64,000 nt of DNA from Salinadaptatus halalkaliphilus (GTDB taxonomy: Archaea > Halobacteriota > Halobacteria > Halobacteriales > Natrialbaceae). The notes beneath the pieces were generated by a model. It saw nothing but the letters and a program-made list of their open reading frames with translations. It did no database searches and was not told where the DNA came from. The stretch lies in the NCBI RefSeq assembly GCF_006543045.1, contig NZ_RBZW01000011.1, positions 62,001 to 126,000 of the forward strand, in the 5' to 3' direction. The translations under genes were made by a program, and so were the position numbers. Of the stretch, positions 14,845 through 23,117 are shown in pieces; the stretch's first letter is position 1; every line of letters starts with the position of its first letter.

Positions 14845-15609
14845 ATGCCACTCTCACGACGCACGGCGATGAAGGCGATCGGTGCAGCGGGTGGGCTCAC
14901 CGCGGCCAGCGGGACCGTCCTTGCAGTGGGTGACCACGAGGACGACGACCGAACGAAACCGGCGGACGACGCACACGATGACACCGCGCCGGATGGACCG
15001 ACCGTCCCGGACGCTGCGATTCGCGTCGCTCACTTCGCGCCGGACGCGCCGGCCGTCGACGTCTTCGTCGACGGCGATCGAGTCCTGTCGGAATTTGCTT
15101 ACGCCGACATCTCGCCGTACCTCGAGATCGCACCCGGCACGTACAGAATCACGATTACCGCCGCCGGAGACCCGCAGACCGTCGCGTTCGACGGAGACAT
15201 CTCCGTTGGCAGCGGATTTTACACCGTCGCTGCTATCGGCGAACTCGGCGCGGATACCTTCCGACCGACGGTCCTCGTCGACGCCGGCTCCGCGTTGGTT
15301 CGTGTCGCTCACTTCGCGCCGGACGCGCCGGCCGTCGACGTGCTCGCCGACGGCGAGCCCCTGTTCGAAAACGTCGCGTTCGAGGAGTCGACGGACTACG
15401 TCGCAGTGCCCGCCGGGAGCTACGAACTGTCGATCACACCCGCCGGTGATCCCGAAACCGTCGTCGAATCCACGACGCTCGAGCTCGAGCTCGGGACGGC
15501 CTACACGGCGACTGCGATCGGCTACCTCGAGCCACCCCAGGGACTGGAGACTCGTCCCTTCGGCATCTTCCCGACGGTCGACGGCGAATTCGAGGCAGAC
15601 GGCGACTGA
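14845..15609 (+). CDS. Secreted protein with two DUF4397 repeats
   Basis: The 254-aa protein has a Tat signal (SRRTAMKAIGAAGGLTAASG) ending near residue 27, an acidic spacer, and two tandem DUF4397 beta-sandwich repeats at ~57-145 and ~150-240. Each opens with RVAHFAPDAPAVDV (60-73 and 153-166) followed by GTY/GSY...ITxAGDP. DUF4397 domains are extracellular and immunoglobulin-like; adhesion or cell-wall roles are likely but unproven. The DNA under the repeated motif is identical for 38 bases in both repeats. The TGA stop is also the outer end of palindromic element D. Confidence 0.88.
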   Translation: MPLSRRTAMKAIGAAGGLTAASGTVLAVGDHEDDDRTKPADDAHDDTAPDGPTVPDAAIRVAHFAPDAPAVDVFVDGDRVLSEFAYADISPYLEIAPGTYRITITAAGDPQTVAFDGDISVGSGFYTVAAIGELGADTFRPTVLVDAGSALVRVAHFAPDAPAVDVLADGEPLFENVAFEESTDYVAVPAGSYELSITPAGDPETVVESTTLELELGTAYTATAIGYLEPPQGLETRPFGIFPTVDGEFEADGD

Positions 15610-15692
15610 TACCGACTGCTGTCCGTCAGTGCCGGCGCACCCGCGAGTCGTCCTACGGTCGCGCCGGGACCGATGGACAGCACCCCGTTCGA
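15607..15692 (-). repeat. Palindromic element, copy D (degenerate)
   Basis: Exactly 86 bp: TGA-TACCGACTGCTGTCC...GGACAGCACCCCGTT-CGA. The ends match the family with substitutions. The inner stem has GCCGGCGCACCCGC against CGGTCGCGCCGG, only partly paired. The left TGA is the stop codon of the DUF4397 gene. The right end is 55 bases before the uvrB GTG. Confidence 0.6.
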
Positions 15693-15747
15693 CGGGCCGT
15701 CCCCAAGCGTGTCGGTCAAGTGCTTGCAGTTCCTCACCGATGGTACT

Positions 15748-17805
15748 GTGAGCGATACGCGAGGCCCCCTTCAACCGGACCGTCCCGACGTCGATCGACC
15801 GTTCGCGGTCGACGCGCCCTTCGATCCCGCGGGCGACCAGCCCGAGGCGATCGAGCAATTGGCCGACGGGTTCGTGTCGGGTGCGGACAAACAGACGCTG
15901 CTGGGCGTGACGGGGTCGGGCAAGACCAACACCGTCTCCTGGACGATCGAGGAAATCCAGAAGCCGACGCTGGTGATCGCCCACAACAAGACCCTCGCGG
16001 CCCAACTCTACGAGGAGTTTCGCAACCTCTTTCCCGACAACGCCGTCGAGTACTTCGTCTCCTACTACGACTACTACCAACCCGAGGCCTACGTCGAACA
16101 GACCGACACCTACATCGACAAGGACGCCTCGATCAACGACGAGATCGATCGCCTGCGCCACTCCGCGACGCGCTCGCTGCTGACTCGCGAGGATGTCATC
16201 GTCGTCGCCTCGGTCTCTGCGATCTACGGCCTCGGTGACCCGCGTAACTACGTCGACATGTCGCTGCGACTCGAGGTCGGCGAGGAGGTCGGTCGCGACG
16301 AGTTACTCGCCCAGCTGGTCGACCTGAACTACGAGCGCAACGATGTCGACTTCACGCAGGGCACCTTCCGCGTGCGCGGTGACACGATCGAGATCTACCC
16401 GATGTACGGCCGCTACGCCGTCCGCGTCGAACTCTGGGGCGACGAGATCGATCGCATGGTCAAAGTCGATCCGCTCGAGGGGACGACCCAAGGCGAGCAG
16501 CAGGCGGTTCTCGTCCACCCCGCAGAGCACTACTCGATTCCCGAGACGAAACTCGAGCGTGCGATGGACGAGATTCGCGACGACCTCGACAGCCGGATCT
16601 CGTACTTCGAGCGGGCGGGCGACATGATCGCCGCCCAGCGCATCGAGGAGCGCACGACGTTCGACCTCGAGATGATGGCCGAGACGGGCTACTGTTCGGG
16701 GATCGAGAACTACTCCGTCTACCTTTCGGATCGCGAGTCCGGCGAGGCGCCCTACACCCTGCTGGATTACTTCCCCGAGGACTTTCTCACCGTCGTCGAC
16801 GAGTCCCACCAGACGCTGCCCCAGATCAAGGGCCAGTACGAGGGCGACAAATCGCGCAAGGACTCGCTGGTCGAGAACGGCTTTCGGCTGCCGACGGCCT
16901 ACGACAACCGGCCGCTGACCTTCGAGGAGTTCGAGGCAAAGACCGACCAGACGCTGTACGTATCCGCGACCCCAGCAGACTACGAACGCGAGGAAAGCGA
17001 CCGGATCGTCGAACAGATCGTTCGCCCGACCCACCTCGTCGACCCCGAGGTCGACGTCTCGCCGGCGACCGGCCAGATCGACGATCTGATGGATCGGATC
17101 GACGCTCGTATCGGGCGCGACGAGCGCACGCTCGTGACGACGCTGACGAAACGGATGGCCGAAGACCTCACGGAGTATCTCGAGGAGGCTGGCGTCGACG
17201 TCGCCTATATGCACGACGAGACCGATACCTTAGAGCGCCACGAGATCATCCGCTCGCTGCGACTAGGCGAGATCGACGTCCTGGTCGGGATCAACCTCCT
17301 GCGAGAGGGGTTGGACATCCCCGAGGTTTCGCTCGTGGCGATCCTCGACGCCGACCAGGAGGGATTCCTCCGGAGCGAAACGACGCTCGTCCAGACGATG
17401 GGACGGGCGGCCCGCAACGTCAACGGCGAGGTCGTCCTCTACGCCGACGACCCCTCGAACGCCATGGAGTCGGCCATCGAGGAGACCCAGCGCCGCCGGC
17501 GTATCCAGCAGGCCTACAACGAGGAACACGGCTTCGAGCCGACGACCATCGAGAAGGCGGTCGGCGAGATGAACCTCCCCGGCTCCAAAACCGACACCAG
17601 CGAGGTCTCCGGCCGCGATCTCGAGGACGAAGAGGAGGCCGCTCGCTACCTCGAGGAACTCGAGGATCGGATGCAGGAAGCGGCGAACAACCTCGAGTTC
17701 GAACTCGCGGCGGACATCCGCGATCGGATCCGCGAGCTGCGCGAGGAGTTCGACCTCGCAGGCGACGAGGACGAGGGGGTCGCGCCGCCGGCAGAAGAGT
17801 TCTGA
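15748..17805 (+). CDS. uvrB: Excinuclease ABC subunit B
   Basis: UvrB is the damage-verifying helicase of nucleotide excision repair and works with UvrA and UvrC, which are not in this window. With GTG 15748 ([19 protein letters not shown]) it is 685 aa. It shows Walker A GVTGSGKT, the beta-hairpin [21 protein letters not shown], the Walker B region [11 protein letters not shown], motif [30 protein letters not shown] and QTMGRAARN, and a C-terminal UVR domain ([27 protein letters not shown]). An ATG extension to 15673 runs into element D and is unlikely. An 18-base direct repeat covers the stop codon (17800-17817 and 17834-17851). Confidence 0.95.
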   Translation: MSDTRGPLQPDRPDVDRPFAVDAPFDPAGDQPEAIEQLADGFVSGADKQTLLGVTGSGKTNTVSWTIEEIQKPTLVIAHNKTLAAQLYEEFRNLFPDNAVEYFVSYYDYYQPEAYVEQTDTYIDKDASINDEIDRLRHSATRSLLTREDVIVVASVSAIYGLGDPRNYVDMSLRLEVGEEVGRDELLAQLVDLNYERNDVDFTQGTFRVRGDTIEIYPMYGRYAVRVELWGDEIDRMVKVDPLEGTTQGEQQAVLVHPAEHYSIPETKLERAMDEIRDDLDSRISYFERAGDMIAAQRIEERTTFDLEMMAETGYCSGIENYSVYLSDRESGEAPYTLLDYFPEDFLTVVDESHQTLPQIKGQYEGDKSRKDSLVENGFRLPTAYDNRPLTFEEFEAKTDQTLYVSATPADYEREESDRIVEQIVRPTHLVDPEVDVSPATGQIDDLMDRIDARIGRDERTLVTTLTKRMAEDLTEYLEEAGVDVAYMHDETDTLERHEIIRSLRLGEIDVLVGINLLREGLDIPEVSLVAILDADQEGFLRSETTLVQTMGRAARNVNGEVVLYADDPSNAMESAIEETQRRRRIQQAYNEEHGFEPTTIEKAVGEMNLPGSKTDTSEVSGRDLEDEEEAARYLEELEDRMQEAANNLEFELAADIRDRIRELREEFDLAGDEDEGVAPPAEEF

Positions 17806-17851
17806 GCGCCGTCACGCGTCGCTCGACCGTCGATTCTGAGCGCCGTCACGC
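17800..17851 (+). repeat. Short direct repeat across the uvrB stop codon
   Basis: An 18-base string, TTCTGAGCGCCGTCACGC, occurs at 17800-17817 and again at 17834-17851, period 34. The first copy contains the uvrB TGA stop. The intervening 16 bases are not repeated further. It is probably a local duplication. Confidence 0.7.
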
Positions 17852-17940
17852 ATCACTTTACCGCCGAGACTGGGCTGTCGTAGCTGGACGTATCGCTGCG
17901 GTGAGGTGGGATTATGAGGGAGCATCGCAATGCTGGAGGT

Positions 17941-19308
17941 ATGACAGACGATACCGATGGCCGATCGCACGTGGAGCGCTACCGCGACCGAACGGAAACG
18001 TCCAGGCGACACCACGAGACGGCGCTCGAGTACCTCCCCGGCGGGAACACGCGGGAGGCTCTTCACTACTCGCCGTATCCGGCGTACCTCGAGGACGGCG
18101 ACGGGGCCGTCGTCACCGACGTCGACGGCAACGAGTACCTCGATTTTCTCAACAACTACACGTCGCTGATCCACGGCCACGCGCCGACGGGGATCGTCGA
18201 GGCCGCGACCGACGCGGTTCGACGGGGGAGCGCTCCGGGTGGACCGACCACCGACGAAATCGAGTTGGCACGCCACCTCGTCGACCGAGCGCCGGCGCTC
18301 GAGCTGATTCGGTTCACCAACTCGGGGACGGAGGCGACGATGAACGCCATCCGGGCGGCTCGAGCCTATACGGGCAACGACATCGTCGCCAAGTTCGAAG
18401 GCGCCTACCACGGCACCCACGACGACGCGCAGGTGAGCATCCATCCGCCGGCGCACCTCTCGGGCCCTGCCGACGACCCGACGAGCGTTCCCGACTCGGC
18501 CGGTGTCCCCGACTCCAAGCGCGAGGAGGTACTGTCGCTCCCGTTCAACGACGCCGACGCGACCGTCGAGAAACTCGAACGCCACCGCGACGAGCTGGCC
18601 TGTGTCCTGCTCGCACCGTACATGGGGTCTGCCGTCGTCCCGCCAGAGCCGGACTTCCTCGAGACACTCGCCGACTGGACCGATCGCACGGACGTCCCGT
18701 TGATATTCGACGAAGTGATCTCGTTGCGGGTCGCCTACGGCGGTGCTCACGCGACACTGGACGTCGAACCGGACCTGATCACGTATGGAAAAATCGTCGG
18801 CGGCGGGTTTCCGGTGGGTGCCTTCGGCGGTCGCGAGGAGTTACTGGACCCGTACGACCCGCGTGGCGGCGCCAGCGTCGTCCACTCCGGCACGTTCAAC
18901 GCGAACCCGGTCACCGCGTCGGCGGGCCTGGCCGCGCTCGAGGCGTTCGACGAAGCCGCCGTCGAGCGACTCGACGGGCTAGCGGACACCCTTGCGAGTG
19001 CGAGTCGTGACGTGATCGCCGATCGCGGACTGTCGATCCAGTTCAATCGTGCCGGGTCGCTGTTCACCCTCTATCTGTCGCCAGATCCCGTTCGGACCTA
19101 TCGGGACAAGCCCCACCGAAAAGCGCTCGAACGGCGGCTGTTCCACGAACTGCAGTCCGAAGGGGTTCGACTCGCACCGAAGCTCATGGGCTGTCTCTCG
19201 ACGCCGATGGACGAGGCCGAGGTCGACCAGTTCGTCGCGGCGCTCGATACGGCGCTCGGTCGGCTGGCCCCGACGATTGCCGCACGGGCACCGGAGATGG
19301 TCGACTAG
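17941..19308 (+). CDS. Class III PLP aminotransferase (glutamate-1-semialdehyde aminomutase-like)
   Basis: The 455-aa protein (ATG 17941) has the class III aminotransferase fold. Visible are the cofactor-binding loop NSGTEATMNAIRAAR at 127-141, YHGTHDD (156-162), the catalytic region IFDEVISLR with D257, the PLP lysine K284 in ITYGKIVGGGFPVGAFGG, and HSGTFNANPVTASAGLAAL. It resembles glutamate-1-semialdehyde 2,1-aminomutase but has a shorter, different substrate-binding part and an isolated location with no heme genes, so it may be a paralogue acting on another omega- or beta-amino acid. Convergent with the acetyltransferase at 19423. Confidence 0.85.
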   Translation: MTDDTDGRSHVERYRDRTETSRRHHETALEYLPGGNTREALHYSPYPAYLEDGDGAVVTDVDGNEYLDFLNNYTSLIHGHAPTGIVEAATDAVRRGSAPGGPTTDEIELARHLVDRAPALELIRFTNSGTEATMNAIRAARAYTGNDIVAKFEGAYHGTHDDAQVSIHPPAHLSGPADDPTSVPDSAGVPDSKREEVLSLPFNDADATVEKLERHRDELACVLLAPYMGSAVVPPEPDFLETLADWTDRTDVPLIFDEVISLRVAYGGAHATLDVEPDLITYGKIVGGGFPVGAFGGREELLDPYDPRGGASVVHSGTFNANPVTASAGLAALEAFDEAAVERLDGLADTLASASRDVIADRGLSIQFNRAGSLFTLYLSPDPVRTYRDKPHRKALERRLFHELQSEGVRLAPKLMGCLSTPMDEAEVDQFVAALDTALGRLAPTIAARAPEMVD

Positions 19309-19356
19309 TGACATCCTACGCCTGCAATGCGGGTCGAATCCGGTGTGTGGGTCGAT

Positions 19357-19423
19357 TCGACTGATGAGCAGAACCCGGTGCGGTCGTTCGGTTCTGCTCA
19401 TCAGTCGACGCTTGGAACGGTAC
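19357..19423 (+). repeat. Hairpin-plus-tail element, copy 1
   Basis: A perfect 19-bp stem pairs 19357-19375 with 19390-19408 around a 14-base loop. It is followed by a tail ending GCTTGGAACGGTAC. The 22 bases from 19402 to 19423 recur exactly at 57821-57842 after a different but equally well paired hairpin. The tail ends on the TAG stop codon of the minus-strand acetyltransferase. It lies between two convergent genes, so terminator, 3'-UTR element, small RNA or mobile-element end are all possible. Confidence 0.7.
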
Positions 19424-19905
19424 TAGAGCTCGAGCGTGTAGACCGCCTCCGTATACTCCTCGTCGCCGAGTTCGACCGTCGCCTCGTCGGTCCGTTCGAA
19501 CCCCTGGCCCTCGTAGAACTCGCGGCTCGCCTCGTTCGACTCGAGGTCGATCGCGCGCATTCGGTTCATGTTGAAGTCCTCCAAGTCCTCGCGCAGACGC
19601 TCGTGGAGGGCAGTTCCGATTCCCTCGTCCTGGTGGTCGGGGTGGACGTACATTCGAAGAATGTCGCCTTCGTCGTCGTGGACGACGCCGTGAGCGAAAC
19701 CGACGACCTCGTCGTCGCGTTCGGCGACGAGGACGGCGGTACCGGGTTGCTCGAGGACGCTCTCGAAGGACTCGTCGCCGTACCAGTCGTCGATGGTCGC
19801 ATCGATCGTCTCGCCCTCGATGTCGTCGTATGTGTCGTGCCAGGCCGCTCGGGCGACTGTTCGGATCGCCTCGCGGTCGTCGGGCGTGGCTGGTCGGAGT
19901 CCCAT
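19423..19905 (-). CDS. GNAT acetyltransferase, paralogue 1
   Basis: The 160-aa protein MGLRPATPDDREAIRTVARAAWHDTYDDIEGETIDATIDDWYGDESFE... carries GNAT motif A in MYVHPDHQDEGIGTALHERLREDLE and motif B ESNEASREFYEGQGFERTDEATVEL. It is closely similar along its whole length to the next gene (20061-20564), clearly a tandem duplication; palindromic element E lies between them. Substrate is unknown. Confidence 0.9.
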   Translation of the reverse strand: MGLRPATPDDREAIRTVARAAWHDTYDDIEGETIDATIDDWYGDESFESVLEQPGTAVLVAERDDEVVGFAHGVVHDDEGDILRMYVHPDHQDEGIGTALHERLREDLEDFNMNRMRAIDLESNEASREFYEGQGFERTDEATVELGDEEYTEAVYTLEL

Positions 19906-19978
19906 ACGCGCGCTACGTGTTCGAGTGACAAAGACGTACTACCTTCCCGTGTCGGCCCTCGGCGTCCGATTCGTCGTA

Positions 19979-20063
19979 TCGTACGGACCATTGGCAATCG
20001 CAACCGATGCAACCGCGACTGTCCTGCGGTTGTATCGGTAAATAGTTACAGCAATCCGTCTCA
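19979..20063 (+). repeat. Palindromic element, copy E (diverged left end)
   Basis: The 85 bp run TCG-TACGGACCATTGGCAATCG...GTTACAGCAATCCGTC-TCA. The inner stem CGATGCAACCGC pairs with GCGGTTGTATCG (one G-T wobble), replacing the CCGG base of other copies by a matched CGAT/ATCG, a compensating change. The right TCA is the TGA stop codon of the acetyltransferase on the minus strand. Confidence 0.78.
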
Positions 20064-20564
20064 GAGCTCGGTCGCGTACACCGCTTCGTCGTAGTGTTCG
20101 CCTTCGATTTCGACCTCCCCGGTGTCGGTTTGTTCGAATCCCATGCTCTCGTAGAACCGGCGGCTCACGTCGTTGAACGCGAAGTCGAAGGCACGAACTC
20201 CTTCGACATCGTGGGCCTCGAGTTCCACGAGCAAGCGCTCGTGAAGCGTGGTTCCGATACCCTGGCCCTGGGCCGCCGGTACGACGTACATCCGCAGGAT
20301 ATCGGCGGTCTCGCCCTGGGCGACAGCATGGGTAAAGCCGACGATGTCGTTCGTGCCTGCCGTCTCGTCGGCCAGGTCGCTCTCTTCGACGACGAGGACG
20401 ACCGTTCCCGGTGCCTCGAGTGGCATCGTGTCGTCGGTGTACCAGGCGTCGACGGTGCGATCGATCAGCGCCTCGTCGAGTTCGTCGTAGGTGTCGTGCC
20501 AGGCCTCGCGTGCGACGGCTTTGATCGCTGCGAAGTCGTCGCCTGTCGCCGGTCGAATGTTCAT
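20061..20564 (-). CDS. GNAT acetyltransferase, paralogue 2
   Basis: With ATG 20562-20564 the protein is 167 aa: MNIRPATGDDFAAIKAVAREAWHDTYDELDEALIDRTVDAWYTDDTM.... The acetyl-CoA motif is MYVVPAAQGQGIGTTLHERLLVELE, then FNDVSRRFYESMGFEQTDTGEVEI. It matches its neighbour (19423-19905) segment by segment, with a short insertion around residues 65-75. The TGA stop is the outer end of element E. An upstream start at 20588 is possible but not supported by the paralogue. Confidence 0.9.
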   Translation of the reverse strand: MNIRPATGDDFAAIKAVAREAWHDTYDELDEALIDRTVDAWYTDDTMPLEAPGTVVLVVEESDLADETAGTNDIVGFTHAVAQGETADILRMYVVPAAQGQGIGTTLHERLLVELEAHDVEGVRAFDFAFNDVSRRFYESMGFEQTDTGEVEIEGEHYDEAVYATEL

Positions 20565-20627
20565 GGTTGTAGTTGATAGAACGAGCATAAAGTGACTTCG
20601 GCACCGATATCGACTGCCACCGACCGT

Positions 20628-21002
20628 TCAGCGCTCGTCGGACGGAATCGCGGCGGGGGCGACCAGATCACGTTCCTGTTCGTACTCGAGCAAATCGGCG
20701 TCGACCAGCCGCGGGAGGTGATCGTGATAGAGCGAAATATAGACGTTCGCGACCAGCTCGGCCGACAGCTCCGGAACGGGACGACCAGTCTCTCGGACGG
20801 CGACCTCCTCGGCGGCGTCGGCGAGGGTAAGCGATTCGTTGTAAGTTCGTATGACCTCGAGGAGGCGTCGACGCCGGCTGTTGGCGAGCAACTCGAGTGC
20901 CTCGTCGACCGAATCCGTCGCAGCCTCGTGACCGTCGAGCCAGTCGAGAATTGCCGAGACGAACTCGGTACGGTCGAACTCGGAGTGTGATTTACTAGTC
21001 AT
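20628..21002 (-). CDS. DUF7344-like winged-helix protein
   Basis: With ATG 21000-21002 the protein is 124 aa. The core SVDEALELLANSRRRRLLEVIRTYNESLTLADAAEEVAV...VYISLYHDHLPRLVDADLLEYEQERDLV is the winged-helix-like domain common in halophilic regulators (DUF7344 by memory): a helix ending ANSRRRRLLEVI, then a helix contacting DNA, then a HDHLPRLxxxxLLEY wing. Likely a DNA-binding transcriptional regulator with unknown target. The upstream extension to 21065 is cysteine- and serine-rich and unlike the family. Confidence 0.8.
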   Translation of the reverse strand: MTSKSHSEFDRTEFVSAILDWLDGHEAATDSVDEALELLANSRRRRLLEVIRTYNESLTLADAAEEVAVRETGRPVPELSAELVANVYISLYHDHLPRLVDADLLEYEQERDLVAPAAIPSDER

Positions 21003-21207
21003 CTGTATGTCGTCGGTTGGCTTCGAGTGGCAGCAACTGTCGACGTGAGAGACGAGTTGTGTCAAGTATCGATTGGTCGCCGACAGCTGCTCGCCCGCGG
21101 CTTCTACCGAATTCTCTCCTGCACAGTAAATATGCGTGTCGAAACGACCTCGATTCGTTCCGCGCTACCAGAGTGTAACGAAAAGCTGAGTCTCCGGTCC
21201 TCACCGA

Positions 21208-21498
21208 TCACTCGACGGTGTAGGTGGGCTCGTCGACCGATTCGCTCTTGCAGTCCGGACAGCGCGACGGGAGGTTGACCAAATCGTCGAAGTCCTCGAA
21301 GCCGCAGTCGCGACACGTCGGGGGTGCGACGAGCAGTTGTTCGTCGGTTCCCTCGAGCGAGCGAGCGACGTGGTCGACGTGGTCGACCACCGCGTGTGGC
21401 GTTACGTCGAGGCGGGCCGCGAGTTCGCTCGGCGTTCCTGCCTGCTCGCGCAACGTGGCGGCGAGTCGCTGGCGGGTGGTTTCGTCGGCCTCTCGCAT
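21208..21498 (-). CDS. HTH protein with C-terminal zinc ribbon
   Basis: From ATG 21496-21498 the 96-aa product has an HTH (TTRQRLAATLREQAGTPSELAARLDVTPHAVVDHVDHVARSL) followed by a zinc ribbon (PTCRDCGFEDFDDLVNLPSRCPDCKSESVDEP). This two-part layout is a widespread archaeal transcriptional-regulator-like family. A second in-frame ATG at 21537 would add 13 basic residues (MRKGKATNRVARS). Divergent from the sugar nucleotidyltransferase (21627). Confidence 0.85.
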   Translation of the reverse strand: MREADETTRQRLAATLREQAGTPSELAARLDVTPHAVVDHVDHVARSLEGTDEQLLVAPPTCRDCGFEDFDDLVNLPSRCPDCKSESVDEPTYTVE

Positions 21499-21626
21499 AG
21501 ATCTGGCAACGCGATTCGTTGCCTTACCCTTTCGCATTCGGTGTTGTCGGTGGGTTCGAGTGGGATCAAAAAGCGGCGTTCGGTGAAAGGGTAACTGACT
21601 TACATCACGGCGCTGAAGCTGAAATT

Positions 21627-22598
21627 ATGAAAGCCGTCGTCCTTGCTGGCGGATACGCGACCCGGCTGTGGCCGATTACGAAACACCGGCCGAAGATGTT
21701 CCTCCCGATCGGTGACTCGACGGTTATCGATCACATCTTTCGCGAGCTCGAGGCAGACGACCGGATCGACGAGGTCTACGTGAGCACGAACGAGCGCTTC
21801 GCACCCGAGTTCGAGGCCCACCTCGCCGACAGCGAGTTCGACAAACCACAGCTTTCGATCGAGGAAACGAGCGAAGAAGCAGACAAGTTCGGCGTCGTGG
21901 GCGCGCTCGCGCAGCTGATCGATCGCGAGGGCGTCGACGACGACTTGCTCGTGATCGCCGGCGACAACCTCATCAGTTTCGACGTTTCGACCTTTCTCGA
22001 CTACTTTCAGGAGCGTGACGCCCCGACGCTTGCTGCCTACGACGTTGGCTCTCTCGAGAAGGCAAAGTCCTACGGCCTCGTCGAACTCGAGGACGACCGC
22101 GTCGTCGACTTTCAGGAGAAACCCGACGACCCCAACTCGACGCTGGTCTCGATCGCCTGTTATGCCTTCCCCGGCGAGTCGCTCTCGCTGTTGCCGACCT
22201 ATCTCGAGGAGGGAAACAACCCCGACGAACCCGGCTGGTTCGTCCAGTGGCTCCAGGATCGTGAGCCGACCTACGCCTACACGTTCGAAGGTGCCTGGTT
22301 CGACATCGGCACTCCCGAGAGCTATCTCGACGCCGTCGCCTGGCATCTGGGCGGCGACTCCCTGATCGACGACTCCGCAACCCTCGAGAACACGACCATC
22401 GGCGACAACGTCCACGTTATGGCCGACGTCAGCCTCGAGGACACCACCCTCGATCACGCGGTCGTCTTCCCGGACGCGACGGTCCGCAACGGCGACATCC
22501 GCCGCTCGATCATCGACGAGGGAACCCGCCTCGAGGACCTCGATCTCGCGGGCGCACTCATCGGCGCCCACACGACGATCACGAACGGCTCCCCGTAG
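21627..22598 (+). CDS. Sugar-phosphate nucleotidyltransferase
   Basis: From ATG 21627 the protein is 323 aa. The N-terminal nucleotidyltransferase domain begins MKAVVLAGGYATRLWPITKHRPKMFLPIGDSTVIDHI (the LAGGxxTRL...RPK signature), with LLVIAGDN as the metal-binding region and GLVELEDDRVVDFQEKP. The C-terminal ~75 residues form a short left-handed beta-helix (DDSATLENTTIGDNVHVMADVSLEDTTLDHAVV). Activity is NDP-sugar synthesis, glucose-1-phosphate thymidylyl- or uridylyltransferase-like, feeding glycan or N-glycan assembly. The exact sugar cannot be assigned. Confidence 0.88.
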   Translation: MKAVVLAGGYATRLWPITKHRPKMFLPIGDSTVIDHIFRELEADDRIDEVYVSTNERFAPEFEAHLADSEFDKPQLSIEETSEEADKFGVVGALAQLIDREGVDDDLLVIAGDNLISFDVSTFLDYFQERDAPTLAAYDVGSLEKAKSYGLVELEDDRVVDFQEKPDDPNSTLVSIACYAFPGESLSLLPTYLEEGNNPDEPGWFVQWLQDREPTYAYTFEGAWFDIGTPESYLDAVAWHLGGDSLIDDSATLENTTIGDNVHVMADVSLEDTTLDHAVVFPDATVRNGDIRRSIIDEGTRLEDLDLAGALIGAHTTITNGSP

Positions 22599-22620
22599 CG
22601 TCGCGAACCACGCTCGTCAC

Positions 22621-22705
22621 TCATACGGATTGCTGTAACGATTTACCGGCGAAACCGCAGACGGGTCGCGGTTTCGGCGGTAACGACTTACAGTAAACCG
22701 TATCA
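22621..22705 (+). repeat. Palindromic element, copy F
   Basis: The 85 bp run TCA-TACGGATTGCTG...CAGTAAACCGTA-TCA. The inner 79 bp are identical to copy B (1370-1454). Direct TCA on both sides equals TGA on the minus strand, and the right-hand one is the stop codon of the small minus-strand ORF that follows. Confidence 0.88.
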
Positions 22706-22921
22706 GTCGGCGGTCGTTCGTTGCGTTACAGATTCCTGGAGGATGGCGACGAGTTCGAGGTATCCAAGCGTCGCAAGGGCGACGACCGCGAGGACGAGAA
22801 CGAACGGAACGAGGATTTGCATGCGCTCGCGGAGCTGAACGCACGTTCGACCGCCTACCGGCCGGACCAGTCGAAGCATCGTCACCAGGATCGGTATCGC
22901 GATCCGTATCGACATCGTCAT
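22703..22921 (-). CDS. Possible small membrane protein
   Basis: An open frame of 72 codons (ATG 22919-22921) ends with TGA at the edge of element F. Residues ~34-63 (MQILVPFVLVLAVVALATLGYLELVAIL) form one convincing membrane helix followed by QESVTQRTTAD. The first 33 residues include a weaker hydrophobic stretch and several Arg/Cys residues. A start at the internal ATG 22820-22822 would give a 39-aa single-helix peptide. No family is recognised. Single-helix peptides of this kind are common in halophiles, but expression is unproven. Confidence 0.4.
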   Translation of the reverse strand: MTMSIRIAIPILVTMLRLVRPVGGRTCVQLRERMQILVPFVLVLAVVALATLGYLELVAILQESVTQRTTAD

Positions 22922-23117
22922 CGTGTCCTTGGCCGCGTGGTTGTCCGTCGCTGCTTGCGGGGCTGTCGGTCGCGATCACGAGCGGACGCTTCGAGTACCA
23001 TACCGACGACGGCCACCCCGTCGCACTTGAAACTCAGTCAGACAATCGATAGTTGAAACTCCGTCAGACGGCCGTCTGACGGCCGTTAGACGACTTTTCG
23101 AAGGGAGAACGAGCGAG
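22922..23117. other. Intergenic gap without visible gene
   Basis: Nothing coding is seen. An exact inverted repeat at about 23067-23084 (CCGTCTGACGGCCGTTAG, with GACGGCCGTC palindromic) lies just downstream of the NDH-2-like gene's stop and could act as a transcript-end structure. Confidence 0.4.

Noticed and set aside
14854-16161. A 435-codon minus-strand frame over DUF4397 and uvrB
   Set aside because: Valine/glycine/arginine-rich antisense shadow of two recognisable genes.
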